This document shows, in pieces, positions 53,401-64,000 of a DNA stretch of 64,000 nt. Position numbers and translations under genes: made by a program. The stretch lies in contig OZ023275.1 of the NCBI GenBank assembly GCA_964007475.1, positions 26,683,052 to 26,747,051 on the forward strand. Direction: 5' to 3'. How positions within the stretch are numbered: the first letter of the stretch is position 1; each line of letters begins with the position of its first letter. The notes beneath the pieces are model-generated. The model did no database searches. It was not told where the DNA came from and saw nothing but the letters and a program-made list of their open reading frames with translations. The stretch comes from Hybos culiciformis (Eukaryota; Arthropoda; Insecta; Diptera; Hybotidae).

Positions 53401-56400
53401 ATATATATGTTTTCTAAAAATAAATTGGATATTGAAAATAAGATCTTGTAAAATAGGTTAGGTTATTTACATTTTAAAAAACATTTTCAGAAAATTACAG
53501 CCATAAAAAATTTTTATAAATTGAAAATTTTTTAATATAAAAATACTGTGTAATGTTTTTAAATCAAAATTTTTGAGCTTCGACTTTAATATTAATTGAA
53601 ATTGTGTTAAATATTTATATTGTCAGGGAAACAAGCTCTAAAGCTTCTAAATTATTGGAATGAAAAATAGCACTACAATATTTGAATTAGTTTAATATAA
53701 TCTGTTTACTATATATATAAAAAATATTTTACTAACTTTTGAATTAATAAACTTGAGTTAATTCAAGTGTTGTCAATTCGACTGATATTCAACCTGTAAA
53801 TAAAAAAAATTAAATGAATAAGTTACTAGTTATAACGCCCTATAACTTAAAAAAAAAAATCAATATACAATTTAAATTAAATAAAATGAAAAACATCAAA
53901 ATCTCAATTTAACGACCTATTGACTACACTAATCTAATATAATTTTATCCAAATAATTTAAAAAAAAAAACCACCTATTTTTGTCTATATTGATTTTATA
54001 TCTAGAAACATCACAGAGTTCTTTTCACAAAGAGTAAAAAAAAATAAAAATTATTTTAAAATAAAATAAAATATAATTTGATATTTTATTCTTAATATAA
54101 TTTCTAAGAAAATAAAAAAAAAAAAACAGAATTATATCTTTTAAAGGACATAATATTTCATTTAATGACAGAAGGACGAAAAAACCTCACAGGTAATAAG
54201 TATGATAAGTATATTATATTGAACACAAAAGTATACCACGCAAAAAATCTGCTTTTTTTTTAAGGTTATTTATCTGTAAAACACGTCGGTTTTAAGTGAC
54301 ATTCAAAACATTATTGATATAAGAAAAAAGACCTTTTAAATTCTTTATCATATTTCTATATATTAAATAATTATTATCCACCTTTATTACATTTATTTGT
54401 GTATTTGAATACTTCAATAACAAATAATATTTCAATTTAATAAAAAAAAAATATTTATTACTGTAACAAAATAATCTACCCAATACATATACCTATGTAT
54501 GTTTTGGGGCGAAATTATGTAAGGCGAGTGACGAAAAAAATAATTAAATATAAATGTATGTAGAAAAAAAAAATGGTAGCAAAAGATATCTTATAATTAA
54601 AATAAATTTTTTTTTCCTTTTGGGAAAATTTCATTAAAGACTATAACTTGCACGATTTTTGATTCATTAAACAACAAAAATCAGATATTTTTAAATGAAT
54701 AAAAAACAGAGTAAAATAATTTTTTGTGGAAACAAATTTCGTGTGCAATATCCGAATAAATGTACTTACAAGAACTGATACTTTTTTTTTAATTAAGGAA
54801 AAGTTTTTCTTGTCATTTTCTTTGTTTCCAATATATTCGATAATTATGTACATATATGTAAGTATATAGTGCTATAAACTAACTATAAATAGTAATACTA
54901 CTTCTATCTATATACTTAAAACTAGGGTTTTCGCAAATAATGTGAATTCCTCCTATGTACTAAATTCTATTTTGTGTCAATTCTGAGAACACATTTTAAA
55001 AAAAATTCTATAAAATACAACTTGAAAAGCTAAATAAAAATAATTTGCAAAATTCTACACCAATTAATTTAAAATAAAATATTTAACAAAAAAATGTAAT
55101 CATAATATTTCATGTAAAGTACTTGATTCTAAGCTAACTAACAACCTATATAGTTCAAAACTCAAGTGTAGAGATAATATAATATCCCAAAATCCATTTC
55201 AATACGATACTACCTAAAATAAAAATAGTATTTTGTAGCAAATAGGAAACAAAATGAAATTATAGCAAATAAATAAATTGCAAAAAATAAAAAATAAAAT
55301 TAAATAAAAATCTGTCAAAAAATATACTACTATTTTTTTCTTAATTTAAAAATATCAAATAAATTTGATTCTATCGACAAGCGTCGTCATAGAAATCAAA
55401 TAACAAGTGCTTTCAGCATTGCCCAGAAGAATGATTCTTTATTCATTTTTCTTTTTGTATCTGTTCTGCTATGCCTCACCTACATATTTTCAGTCCATCT
55501 TAAAATTATTGAAAAGCAAAAAAAAAAATAAAAAATTTATTCAGAGAAATAAACAAAATTTCTTTTGAAACAAGAATACCTATAATATGAATTAAATTTA
55601 CACTTTCTTTTTTATATAAAAAAAAATAATAATAATAATAATAATAATTATACAATTATTATTAAAAGTCAAAATCAAATCAAAAAATTTCTACCCCCAC
55701 ATTGGTTTTGGGCATAAATCTGAAAATATATATATTTCGTTTTATAATAATTTCCTTTAATTATATTTTCGTTACCAAAATTTCGAAGAAAAAGCGAAAT
55801 AAATTTAATTAATCAATAATTTTGATTTTAGATTATAGAAAAATGTTTATGTAGGTACAAAAAGTATTTTAATATTATATTTATATTTAATTATATTTTA
55901 ATTTTCAATTTTTTTTTTTTTTTTTTAAACGAGAATATTTTCCTTAATAAAAAAAAAAAATAGCCGTCATAAATTTTTATTAATTTAAAAACGCTAATTT
56001 CTGATGACAGATTAAACGTATATAAATTCTGTAATTTTAAACAGGAATCGTAAATTATTTAATATTATATAGTAGTATAGTAGTAATATGTAGTATCTAT
56101 AGTAACTATGAGCACTTTATAAGGAAAATGAGTGTTTTATTCGAACGATTGACTTGTGTTTGGGTTAACACTAAAAAAATAAGATCTTGAAATAAAATAA
56201 GAGCAATAATGTCGTAATAAAATAAAAGTGAATTTTCTTTATAAAATGGTTCTACATAGGTATTATCCAAGTAGCACTATTTTTTTCATAAACTTTGGAA
56301 TCTTTATGCCATCTCTAAAATAAAATCAATTCAGCATGAAATTTCAGATTTTTACTTTTACACTGAAAAGGCAGCAAATTCAAGGGCGAAACTAAAAAAT

Positions 56401-57431
56401 CTGTTAACTATATTTTGTTCGTAAACATATTTCGTTATCAACCTATCTAGAACCTAAAATATGTAGTCAGCAAGTACACATCTTTTTCATTGATCGTATC
56501 CCAAAAAAAATCACTTATCTAAAAGAAAAACAAAAATTGTTTCTCATAAAAAAATTATTTTCAATTTCAAAATGTTATTTTCTTTGTCAACAAAATAAAA
56601 AATTGAAAATAAAACTAATACAAAGGCACAATTCTTCTAATTATGTTTACTTGGAGGGTTACTGTGCCATTTCTATTTAATTATTAATTAGGAAAAAGGA
56701 ATTTTAATGTTCCGCTTTTAATTACAAACAATTAATTTTTTTTGTAAAATTTGTATTAACAAAATTAGTTTTTGAATTTTGAATTAAAGTCTTTTTTTTT
56801 ATTGTGTATTTCTGAAAACATTATAAATTGGGAACAAAAAAAGTGTGTTAAAGTTAATTAAAATTTCATGAAAAAAAATTATGTTACATTTAGGGATATA
56901 AAAAATTAATGTTGTTCTATAAATTATTGCGTGAATCGAAACTTCAAAGTTTTCTTATTATTATTATTTAGAATGAAATTGAAATCAAACAGAGATATGT
57001 TATATTTATTTTCATTTAAAAAATAAATAAATTACTTTTTACAAAATATCAACCACGCATAAAGTTTTGAACGAAAAACAAAAGTTTTTTTTTTATATAT
57101 ATTATTTTGAAACCTTATAAATATGTCAAAATAAAGAACTTAAATAATTCGCGAGAAAAATTGTCATACCTCATATCAGACTAGGTTATACGTTCAAAGT
57201 TTAACATTCATGATGTTTCTTTATTAGTTAGTTTTAGATATATTTCAATTTCAAGTTACGGAATTTATATAATGAATTTGACAATATCTGACAAACAACA
57301 AAAAAAAATCTAAAATAAAGTTTCAGCATCAATAATTTATTTTAATAAACTGAAAAATTCTTTCTTTTCAATAATATTCAAGAAAATATGAAAACTATAT
57401 ATCCTATAAAATGTTACACTTATAAAAATAA
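47490..57431. other. AT-rich gene-free DNA, 9.9 kb
   Basis: No gene recognised. It contains poly(A)/poly(T) runs, a tandem duplication of a 34-bp unit (51411-51436 and 51445-51470), an (AAT)n run at about 55625-55649, an ACTAGGGTTT word at 54921, and a less AT-rich patch at 55375-55500 with a pyrimidine tract ending in TTTTCAG. Openings at 49030-49239, 49226-49414, 54292-54483 and 54641-54853 look like chance frames. Confidence 0.5.
51411..51470 (+). repeat. Tandem duplication, 34-bp period
   Basis: A 26-bp block containing TTTTTATAACCAAACATATT occurs twice, identical, with starts 34 bp apart. Confidence 0.85.
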
Positions 57432-57433
57432 TA

Positions 57434-57658
57434 TCGACAATCTCATGCAAAAATCACGAAACGGCCAAAACATAGTTTTGAGAAAATTCGATTTAGAAAT
57501 TTAAGTTTTTGGTACGTTTTGGTACTTTCGCGAAAACAGAAATAGTCATTGCGGATAATTTATGAGACTTCTGACTTTGAACACATTATAATTTTTGTTT
57601 TTTATCAATTTTCTACGGCCAAAATAACAGTTTCGTGATTTTTGCATGAGACCGACGA
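57434..57658. mobile_element. MITE, 225 bp, TA target site
   Basis: 29-bp inverted termini with 26 matches (TCGACAATCTCATGC.. / TCGTCGGTCTCATGC.., both continuing AAAAATCACGAAAC), flanked by TA on both sides (57432-57433, 57659-57660). Non-coding. The TA duplication suggests mariner/Tc1. Confidence 0.83.
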
Positions 57659-57945
57659 TATTATATGTTATAATATAAAATAGTGGCTTTATTTATAAAT
57701 TTTCCAACGAATATGAATTCAAAAAAAAAAATTGTGCTCTTTTCACGAATGTTGCAAATAACAAAGTGTTTGACATCTTTGATAAATTCAGCAAATCAAA
57801 AAGAAATTTTTACAAAGTAACTAAAAAAATGTTATAAAATTTTCTTATTTTAATACTATCCGGGAAAATATAAGTATATAAATATAAGTAAATATGTTTG
57901 CTACACACAGTACTTCATACAGGTACTATATATACTCACTCACAT

Positions 57946-58472
57946 TGTTGATCATACGATAAAATCATACGATTTTTTATTATGACCTTTTTATTTAATA
58001 AAAATGACAAAATTACCTAAAAAGAAGAAGATCATTGTGTTTGATAAATTTATACCTACGAATTAAAACAAATACCCAAAAATAAAAAGGTTTTTGTTCT
58101 AAAAAGAATCGTATGATCCTAAAAGAAGATTAAGCAAAAAATTAAATTAAAAATTATAAAATGAGTATTCATTCGTCAATTGCCCTCGAGACAACAGCAA
58201 CACCAAGAAGAAGTCGTACATTATTAAAATAATTAAAATTAAATAAACATAAAGTTAATTCAAGAACTTAACAAATAAAAATCTAAATTAATATTTAAGA
58301 AAAACGAATTTAAAATTAATCTACTTACTTACATGAAATAAATAAAAACTTTAAACATAAAATAAAAAAATTTTGAATTATAATCAAGAAAAATCCAAGT
58401 TTAATTCATTTAAAAAATTGCAGAAAAGATCTAGCCTCGTCCTGACACGTTATAAGAAACGCCTTATAAACA
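57946..58472 (+). repeat. Putative 5' LTR of the BEL/Pao element
   Basis: A segment beginning TGTTGATCATACG and ending TTATAAACA, five bases before the primer site, has the TG...CA form and a length (527 bp) usual for BEL LTRs. An 11-bp inverted pair, GATCATACGAT (57950-57960) and ATCGTATGATC (58108-58118), lies inside. The left border is inferred because the 3' LTR is outside the window. Confidence 0.55.
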
Positions 58473-58477
58473 TTTTA

Positions 58478-58495
58478 TGGTGCCGAAACCCGGGA
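58478..58495 (+). promoter_or_regulatory. Primer binding site, tRNA-Phe
   Basis: TGGTGCCGAAACCCGGGA is the exact complement of the 3' end of animal tRNA-Phe (TCCCGGGTTTCGGCACCA). It lies just after the putative LTR, where minus-strand DNA synthesis would start. Confidence 0.88.
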
Positions 58496-58789
58496 GTCGC
58501 CTAGATCTAACAATTTGTCGGTGATTAAATAAATTTTAATTTTAAAACAATTATTAATATAGAAATTCAATTAAAATTCTTCGATGGTCGTCGGGTGATT
58601 TGCAACCATCAACATTGTGTGGTTTTATCGGTAACCAAATTTTGGTACGGTAGTATCGTAAAGGTATATGGTAAGATTGTCTAAAATTTATTGCTTATTG
58701 GAAAAATAAAGATAGGCAATTTAAATTGCAAATTCTTTTTAAATAGTTGGTGAATAATATTTCAATACAAATAGCTTCTTACCCTCAAA

Positions 58790-61700
58790 ATGGCTACCAC
58801 TGGTTCCAAAGAGACAAATTTAGCCGAATTGAAGTCAGTACGTTCGAAAACAAAAAGCAGTCTGACACGCTGTAAAAACGCAATTACCCAAAAGGGAGCT
58901 GATCTTTCGCTAGCAGAACTAGAATGCAAACTAAGCGTGTTAGAAGCACATTTCAAACAATACTTGAATGTACAAGTGTCAATCGATAAGATTAGTTCGG
59001 ACGACGACTCTGAGGTAAAAGAAGAAATTGAAGAGTTGTACTGTTGTACGAAGGCAAAAATTATGGGTCTAAAAGAGCCCCTTGAAACATCGAATGAAGA
59101 TGATTTAAATCGAACAATTGCATCGTTAGGTTCAGCCATGTCGAATAATAGTTATCATAAAATCGAAATACCTACGTTTAGTGGTAAATATTCAAAATAC
59201 CCTAACTTCATTGGATTGTTTACTAATTTGATTCACAAAAATCGAATGTTGAGTGATTTAGAAAAATTTAATGAGCTTCGGAACCACCTGTCTGGTCAAG
59301 CCCTCGGTGCTATAAATAAATTAGAAATACAATCTGAAAACTATTCTAAGGCTTTAGAAATATTAAAAGATAGATTCGACAATAAAAACTTAATATTTAA
59401 AGAGCATATCGTAGAATTATTTAATTTGGATAAGGTTAAAAAAGATTGTTCGATCGATCTACGAAATTTAATCGATAATGTTAATGCCCATTTAAGCGCA
59501 ATGTTGTCTATAGGTGAATTTAAAGATATCGCACATGCTTTAATCATAAATCTAGTAATGTCAAAGTTAGATGAACGGACCCAGCAAAAATTGGAAGAGA
59601 CTACCGACTACCAATCGTTGTCGTCATGGGAAAATTATGCCCAAATATTAGGTCGGAGGTGTCAAAATATCGAAGCTCGGGAATCGATGAATAGTAAAGA
59701 TTCCACCAACACTGGTCGCTCTCGTGGTCAATCGAAAGCAGACAAAAACTCATCATCTTTGACTGCTACAAATAAAATGTTGTGTTATTGTTGTAAATTT
59801 ACTAATCATTCTATTCAAAAGTGCTCTCGTTTTAGAAAAATGAAAAGTTACGATAGGTACACTCTAGCAAAGAAACTAGGATTGTGTTTGTTGTGTTTGG
59901 ACAAAGGACACATCAGCAAAGATTGCCGAGCAGATGTTTGCAATATTTGTAATGGAAAACATCATCAATTATTACACTATGGCACAAACCCAGGGAAATC
60001 ACAAAATTCAGAAACTGAGCAAACAAGTGATGCAACGACACCAAATTCGAGCAATAATCAGACCGATCAGGGCTGTGCAGGAAGTTATACCACGTTATTG
60101 GGTAAAGAATTGACTAATTTTGTTATTTTAGGTACAGCTGTTGTAAAAATAAAAGACGGAATTGGAAATTATCAGCCAATTCGAGCGTTACTTGATTCAG
60201 CGTCGCAATTGAATTTTATTAGTGAAAGTATGGCACAGCGATTGCGCTTAACAAGGTCAAATCATCATATTGAAGTGAATGGAATCGGCGGCGAAGTTAC
60301 AGCTGTTATACGACACAAGGTGGGAGTGCTGATTAAATCGCGATTTAACGAATTTCAACTCAATCTAGCAGCCTTAGTTATACCAAAGATAACAACAAAT
60401 CAACCAGATAATAAGGTGATTGTCAAAGATTGGAAAATTCCAAAGAACTTGAATTTAGCAGATCCATGGTTTAATATTCCTTCTGCGGTTGATTTATTGA
60501 TTGGTGCGGAATATTTTTTCGATTTGTTGTCCATAGGTCAAATCAAGCTAGAGCCAGGCTTACCATGTCTACAAAAAACCATGTTAGGTTGGGTAATTTC
60601 TGGAAAAGTAGCTTCTTCAGATTCTAGCATCGCCTCATGTCATTTGGTGTCAATTCCTTCAAGTGGAAAATATTTAAATGAATTGGTGCAAAAATTTTGG
60701 TATATCGAAGAAAAAACTGTTGAAGTGGAACATCGTACCGAAGAAGAAAAAATGTGTGAGCAATCATTTGTAAATAATGTTCGTCGATTAAGCTGTGTTC
60801 GCATTATGGTGAAATATCCTTTCAAGAGTGATGGAAGTTTACTTGGAAATTCATTAAAAATAGCAACCCAGAGATTTATGAATTTAGAACGTCGTCTTAA
60901 TCGAAATCCTGATTTAAAACAACAATATAAAGCATTTTTAGAAGAATATGAACGTTTAGGTCACATGCAGTTAGTAAAAGAAAATGAGGTATCAGCAATT
61001 CGATATTACGCTCCCCACCAAGCAGTATTTAGACCACAGTCGTCAAGTACCAAAGTTAGGGTTGTTTTTGACTGTAGTTGTAAAACAACATCCAATATAG
61101 CCTTAAATGAAATTATGGCTAGAGGTCCTACTATCCAAAATGAATTATTCGAAATTATTTTTCGTTTTAGGTTATTCAAATTTGCTTTAACAGGTGATGT
61201 GACAAAAATGTATAGACAAATTTTGGTGACCCCTGAGGATTCGAATTTTCAATGCATTTTATGGCGCAATTCCACTAGTGAAAATATAAGAACCTATCGG
61301 CTAAACACCGTGACGTATGGTACAACATCGGCTCCATTTTTGGCCACCAGATGTTTGAAATATTTGGGCGACGAATTTTCAACTCGATATCCAAAGGCAT
61401 CGGAAGTAATAATTAATGATTTTTATATGGATGATCTGATAACCGGAGCAGATACTGTTCAAGAGATTCAAACATTAAGGAGACAAATCACAAAAATTCT
61501 GGATTCGGCACATTTCCAATTAAGAAAATGGTACTCAAACGAAATATCGGTATTAAATGAGATTCCAATTGAAGATCGAGAAAAACCCTTAAGAATAAAT
61601 GATATTGATGTGGTCAAAACTTTAGGAATAGTGTGGAAACCAGAGGGAGATGAATTCTGTTATATAGCTCCGGAAATATTGACTGCAAGACGAATCACGA

Positions 61701-64000
61701 AACGAATTGTTTTATCGCAGACTGCACAATTATTTGACCCATTGGGATTAATTAATCCAGTGATCGTAAGAGCGAAAATATTTCTTCAGGAGTTATTTAA
61801 ATTGAAATTAAAATGGGATGATTCGTTGCCAGCAGCTCATCATACTTTGTGGTTAGATTTTTTAGAACAACTACGCCACGTTGAAAAAATTAAAGTTCCG
61901 CGATACGTATTCGCAACTCATACCCTCAAATCCTTACAATTACATGGTTTCGCCGATGCATCGGCAAAAGCATATGGTTGCTGCATTTATTTACGAAGTG
62001 TCAGTAGTGAAAATAAAATCGTCGTACATCTAGTAGCTGCCAAGTCAAGAGTGGCTCCTGTAGCCACAAGAACAATACCACAACTAGAATTATGTGCAGC
62101 GGAGTTACTTGCTGAGCTTTGTTCGAAAATAAAAGTTAATATTCGAAAAAGAGTCGATAAAACTGTATTGTGGACTGATTCTGAAATCGTACTGTGTTGG
62201 CTTTCCTCACATCCGTCTACTTGGAATACTTTCGTTGCAAATCGCGTAGCTCGAATACAGACCATGTCCCAAAACAAAGCTGAATGGAAACATATTGGGA
62301 CTACAGAAAACCCAGCGGACATAATATCGAGAGGCTGCAGCGTGTTAGATCTTCAAAAATCGATTTGGTTTCAGGGACCAACGTTTTTAAAAGAAGAAAT
62401 TAAGCATTGGCCAAAAGTTAAATTGCAGAACCCACTTGAATGTAAACTAGAGAAAAAGCAAGTAAAATTAACGTTAATGTCAACAGTAAGTTCTGAATTC
62501 TCTGAAAATTATACAAATTCAAATAATTTCGAAAAAATTCGTCGACGGTTTGGGTATGTTTGTCGCTTCATTAACCGACTTAAACAAAATAATAATAAAA
62601 ACGACTATTATTTAAAAAGCGGTTCGTCGTCGTCGGTAGTTGAAGCATTAAGCACACTCGAATTAACAGAAGCAATGAATAGGATTATTTGGCATATCCA
62701 ACAACAATACTTCGAAAATGAAATAAAAACATTAGAAAAAAATGAAAATATTAATACTAAAAGTTATATTAAAAATTTAAATCCATTTTTAGAAACTTGG
62801 TGCAACATTAAACTACTAAAAGTCGGCGGTCGGTTGCATAAGTCTGATTTACCATATTCAGCTAAACATCCAACTATTCTACCAAAAAATCATAAGTTTG
62901 TCAAAATATTTTTAACTAACTTACACATTATTAATTTTCATGCAGGTCAACAGGCATTGTTAGCTTTCGTTCGTCAAGATTATTGGATTGTAAATGCAAG
63001 AAATATGATAAATACAGTTTTGAACCACTGTGTCCATTGTTTCAAATATCGACCAAAATTAAAACATCAGATAATGGGTAACTTGCCAGCGAATCGTATA
63101 ACAGAAGCGCGAGCGTTCGTTCGAAGCGGTGTTGATTTCTTCGGTCCGTTATACACCACACTAAAAATTAGAGGAAAATGTCCAATCAAAACATATGTTG
63201 CCGTATTCGTCTGTTTTACCACTAAGGCATGTCATTTCGAAGTAGTGTCGGATTTGTCAACAAAAACATTTATCGCAGCGTTGAAAAGATTTATAGGGCG
63301 AAGAGGCAAGCCCCAACATATATTTCTCGATAACGCGACTAATTTCGTTGGAGCCAACAGAGAACTTGAAGAAATTCGAAAAGTATTTATGGCGCAACAA
63401 GCACAAGGTGACATAGCATCATGGTGTTCGTCAACTGGAATCCAATTTCAACATATCCCACCTCGAGCTCCTCATTTCGGTGGACTATGGGAAGCGGCAG
63501 TGAAATCTGCCAAAAAATTGTTGATAAAAGTCATTGGAGATTCAAAGCTAACATTCGAAGAATTAAATACTCTTGTAATTCAAGTGGAATCAATTGTAAA
63601 TTCAAGACCGATAGTACCACTATCGCCCAGTCCGTCAGATCCAGAAGCTCTGACCCCGGGTCATTTTTTAATTGGAGGCCCATTAAATACGGTGATCGAA
63701 CCCATGGTTGAAATGAAAACGATGTTACACATTAATCGTTGGCGTTATTTATCGAAATTACAACAACATTTCTGGCAACGATGGCGTCGAGAATATTTAT
63801 TGGAATTACAAGTACGGAAAAAATGGTTATCACCAACAACTAATATTGAAGTCGGTACCTTGGTGCTGGTCAGTGAAGATAATGTCCCACCACAACAGTG
63901 GTTACTTGGCCGAATTATTCGTACGATCAAAGGGGCTGATAATAGAGTTCGAGTAGTCGAAATTAAAACAAAAAACGGTGTCATCAAACGTGCAGTCCAT
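58790..64000 (+). CDS. BEL/Pao Gag-Pol polyprotein, 3' end beyond window
   Basis: One open frame of 1737 codons from ATG at 58790 (AAAATGG context) to the last base. Gag region about 1-330. Zinc knuckles CX2CX4HX4C at C332-C345 and C366-C379, then a further C384/C387/H391 cluster. Aspartic protease motif LLDSAS at D469. Reverse transcriptase with an aspartate at D803 (LTGDVTKMYRQI) and YMDD at 879-882. RNase H with D1056 (GFADAS), the LELCAAE glutamate and WTDSE. Integrase zinc finger H1379, H1384, C1414, C1417. Integrase catalytic triad D1449 (GVDFFGP), D1514 (FLDNATNF), E1568 (GGLWEAA). C-terminal domain (HINRWRYLSKLQQHFWQRW...) running to the edge. Unusual: DSA rather than DTG/DSG at the protease, and DNAT rather than DNGT at the second integrase Asp. 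Probably only tens of residues are missing. No frameshift separates gag from pol. Confidence 0.95.
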   Translation, partial: MATTGSKETNLAELKSVRSKTKSSLTRCKNAITQKGADLSLAELECKLSVLEAHFKQYLNVQVSIDKISSDDDSEVKEEIEELYCCTKAKIMGLKEPLETSNEDDLNRTIASLGSAMSNNSYHKIEIPTFSGKYSKYPNFIGLFTNLIHKNRMLSDLEKFNELRNHLSGQALGAINKLEIQSENYSKALEILKDRFDNKNLIFKEHIVELFNLDKVKKDCSIDLRNLIDNVNAHLSAMLSIGEFKDIAHALIINLVMSKLDERTQQKLEETTDYQSLSSWENYAQILGRRCQNIEARESMNSKDSTNTGRSRGQSKADKNSSSLTATNKMLCYCCKFTNHSIQKCSRFRKMKSYDRYTLAKKLGLCLLCLDKGHISKDCRADVCNICNGKHHQLLHYGTNPGKSQNSETEQTSDATTPNSSNNQTDQGCAGSYTTLLGKELTNFVILGTAVVKIKDGIGNYQPIRALLDSASQLNFISESMAQRLRLTRSNHHIEVNGIGGEVTAVIRHKVGVLIKSRFNEFQLNLAALVIPKITTNQPDNKVIVKDWKIPKNLNLADPWFNIPSAVDLLIGAEYFFDLLSIGQIKLEPGLPCLQKTMLGWVISGKVASSDSSIASCHLVSIPSSGKYLNELVQKFWYIEEKTVEVEHRTEEEKMCEQSFVNNVRRLSCVRIMVKYPFKSDGSLLGNSLKIATQRFMNLERRLNRNPDLKQQYKAFLEEYERLGHMQLVKENEVSAIRYYAPHQAVFRPQSSSTKVRVVFDCSCKTTSNIALNEIMARGPTIQNELFEIIFRFRLFKFALTGDVTKMYRQILVTPEDSNFQCILWRNSTSENIRTYRLNTVTYGTTSAPFLATRCLKYLGDEFSTRYPKASEVIINDFYMDDLITGADTVQEIQTLRRQITKILDSAHFQLRKWYSNEISVLNEIPIEDREKPLRINDIDVVKTLGIVWKPEGDEFCYIAPEILTARRITKRIVLSQTAQLFDPLGLINPVIVRAKIFLQELFKLKLKWDDSLPAAHHTLWLDFLEQLRHVEKIKVPRYVFATHTLKSLQLHGFADASAKAYGCCIYLRSVSSENKIVVHLVAAKSRVAPVATRTIPQLELCAAELLAELCSKIKVNIRKRVDKTVLWTDSEIVLCWLSSHPSTWNTFVANRVARIQTMSQNKAEWKHIGTTENPADIISRGCSVLDLQKSIWFQGPTFLKEEIKHWPKVKLQNPLECKLEKKQVKLTLMSTVSSEFSENYTNSNNFEKIRRRFGYVCRFINRLKQNNNKNDYYLKSGSSSSVVEALSTLELTEAMNRIIWHIQQQYFENEIKTLEKNENINTKSYIKNLNPFLETWCNIKLLKVGGRLHKSDLPYSAKHPTILPKNHKFVKIFLTNLHIINFHAGQQALLAFVRQDYWIVNARNMINTVLNHCVHCFKYRPKLKHQIMGNLPANRITEARAFVRSGVDFFGPLYTTLKIRGKCPIKTYVAVFVCFTTKACHFEVVSDLSTKTFIAALKRFIGRRGKPQHIFLDNATNFVGANRELEEIRKVFMAQQAQGDIASWCSSTGIQFQHIPPRAPHFGGLWEAAVKSAKKLLIKVIGDSKLTFEELNTLVIQVESIVNSRPIVPLSPSPSDPEALTPGHFLIGGPLNTVIEPMVEMKTMLHINRWRYLSKLQQHFWQRWRREYLLELQVRKKWLSPTTNIEVGTLVLVSEDNVPPQQWLLGRIIRTIKGADNRVRVVEIKTKNGVIKRAVH

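Larger units (their letters stand above)
57946..64000 (+). mobile_element. BEL/Pao LTR retrotransposon, 5' part, apparently intact
   Basis: Putative 5' LTR, tRNA-Phe primer site, about 295 bp of leader and one uninterrupted gag-pol frame reaching the window edge. Domain order (Gag, zinc knuckles, protease, RT, RNase H, integrase zinc finger, integrase core, C-terminal domain) is that of BEL/Pao. The 3' end and 3' LTR lie outside. The absence of any stop in 1737 codons indicates a young copy. Confidence 0.92.

Noticed and set aside
55375..55500. Exon start after a pyrimidine tract ending TTTTCAG
   Set aside because: No coding frame or donor site follows, so a splice acceptor alone is not enough.
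58762..63987. Several minus-strand and alternative-frame ORFs across the BEL element
   Set aside because: They are shadows of the long plus-strand gag-pol frame, which carries all recognisable domains.

Overview
The window is AT-rich (by eye roughly three quarters A+T) eukaryotic DNA full of poly(T)/poly(A) runs, short microsatellites and transposable elements. It looks like an insect chromosome, probably a dipteran. The left edge carries the first coding exon of an intron-containing insect sex peptide receptor gene. The retroelements belong to insect-type families: a 412/mdg1-like Ty3/Gypsy element and a BEL/Pao element. No bacterial operon, CRISPR array or phage is present.

Layout. 1-346 (minus): 5' coding part of the sex peptide receptor GPCR; the rest lies left of the window. 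2908-7205 (minus): complete but internally deleted 412/mdg1-like LTR retrotransposon with two 501-bp LTRs that read as identical, a 4-bp target duplication (ATAC), a primer site matching the 3' end of a tRNA-Arg, a polypurine tract, a hairpin-rich leader, two small ORFs and only the C-terminal part of integrase; gag, protease, reverse transcriptase and RNase H are missing. 7.2-57.9 kb: a gene desert, probably 5' intronic or intergenic DNA of the receptor gene, dotted with non-autonomous DNA transposons that I delimited from inverted termini and target duplications (10386, 17036, 19952, 22049, 29889, 30492, 30817, 42914, 45616, 45906, 46957, 57434). A broken mariner-type transposase fragment (about 41.0-41.3 kb) lies next to an intact 132-codon orphan ORF (41425-41823, minus). 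57946-64000 (plus): BEL/Pao retrotransposon with a putative 5' LTR, a tRNA-Phe primer site and one uninterrupted gag-pol frame of 1737 codons that leaves the window just before its expected end.

Most interesting. Two elements (30817-31744 and 45906-46671) share an unusual plan: terminal inverted repeats beginning CACAGAAA, clusters of short motifs near both ends (a different motif in each), a long A/T homopolymer tract, and in the middle an RNA-polymerase-III-type promoter core. In one the core is tRNA-like with A and B boxes. In the other it is a tRNA-like A box followed by two tandem 5S-rRNA-like internal control regions. The first element sits inside a copy of another MITE whose uninterrupted copy lies about 0.6 kb away, so its exact borders and TA target duplication can be read directly. 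This looks like a DNA-transposon/SINE hybrid design and is the best candidate for something undescribed.

Limits: all family calls come from reading motifs by eye; no database or alignment program was used. Many short ORFs in the desert look like chance openings and were left out.
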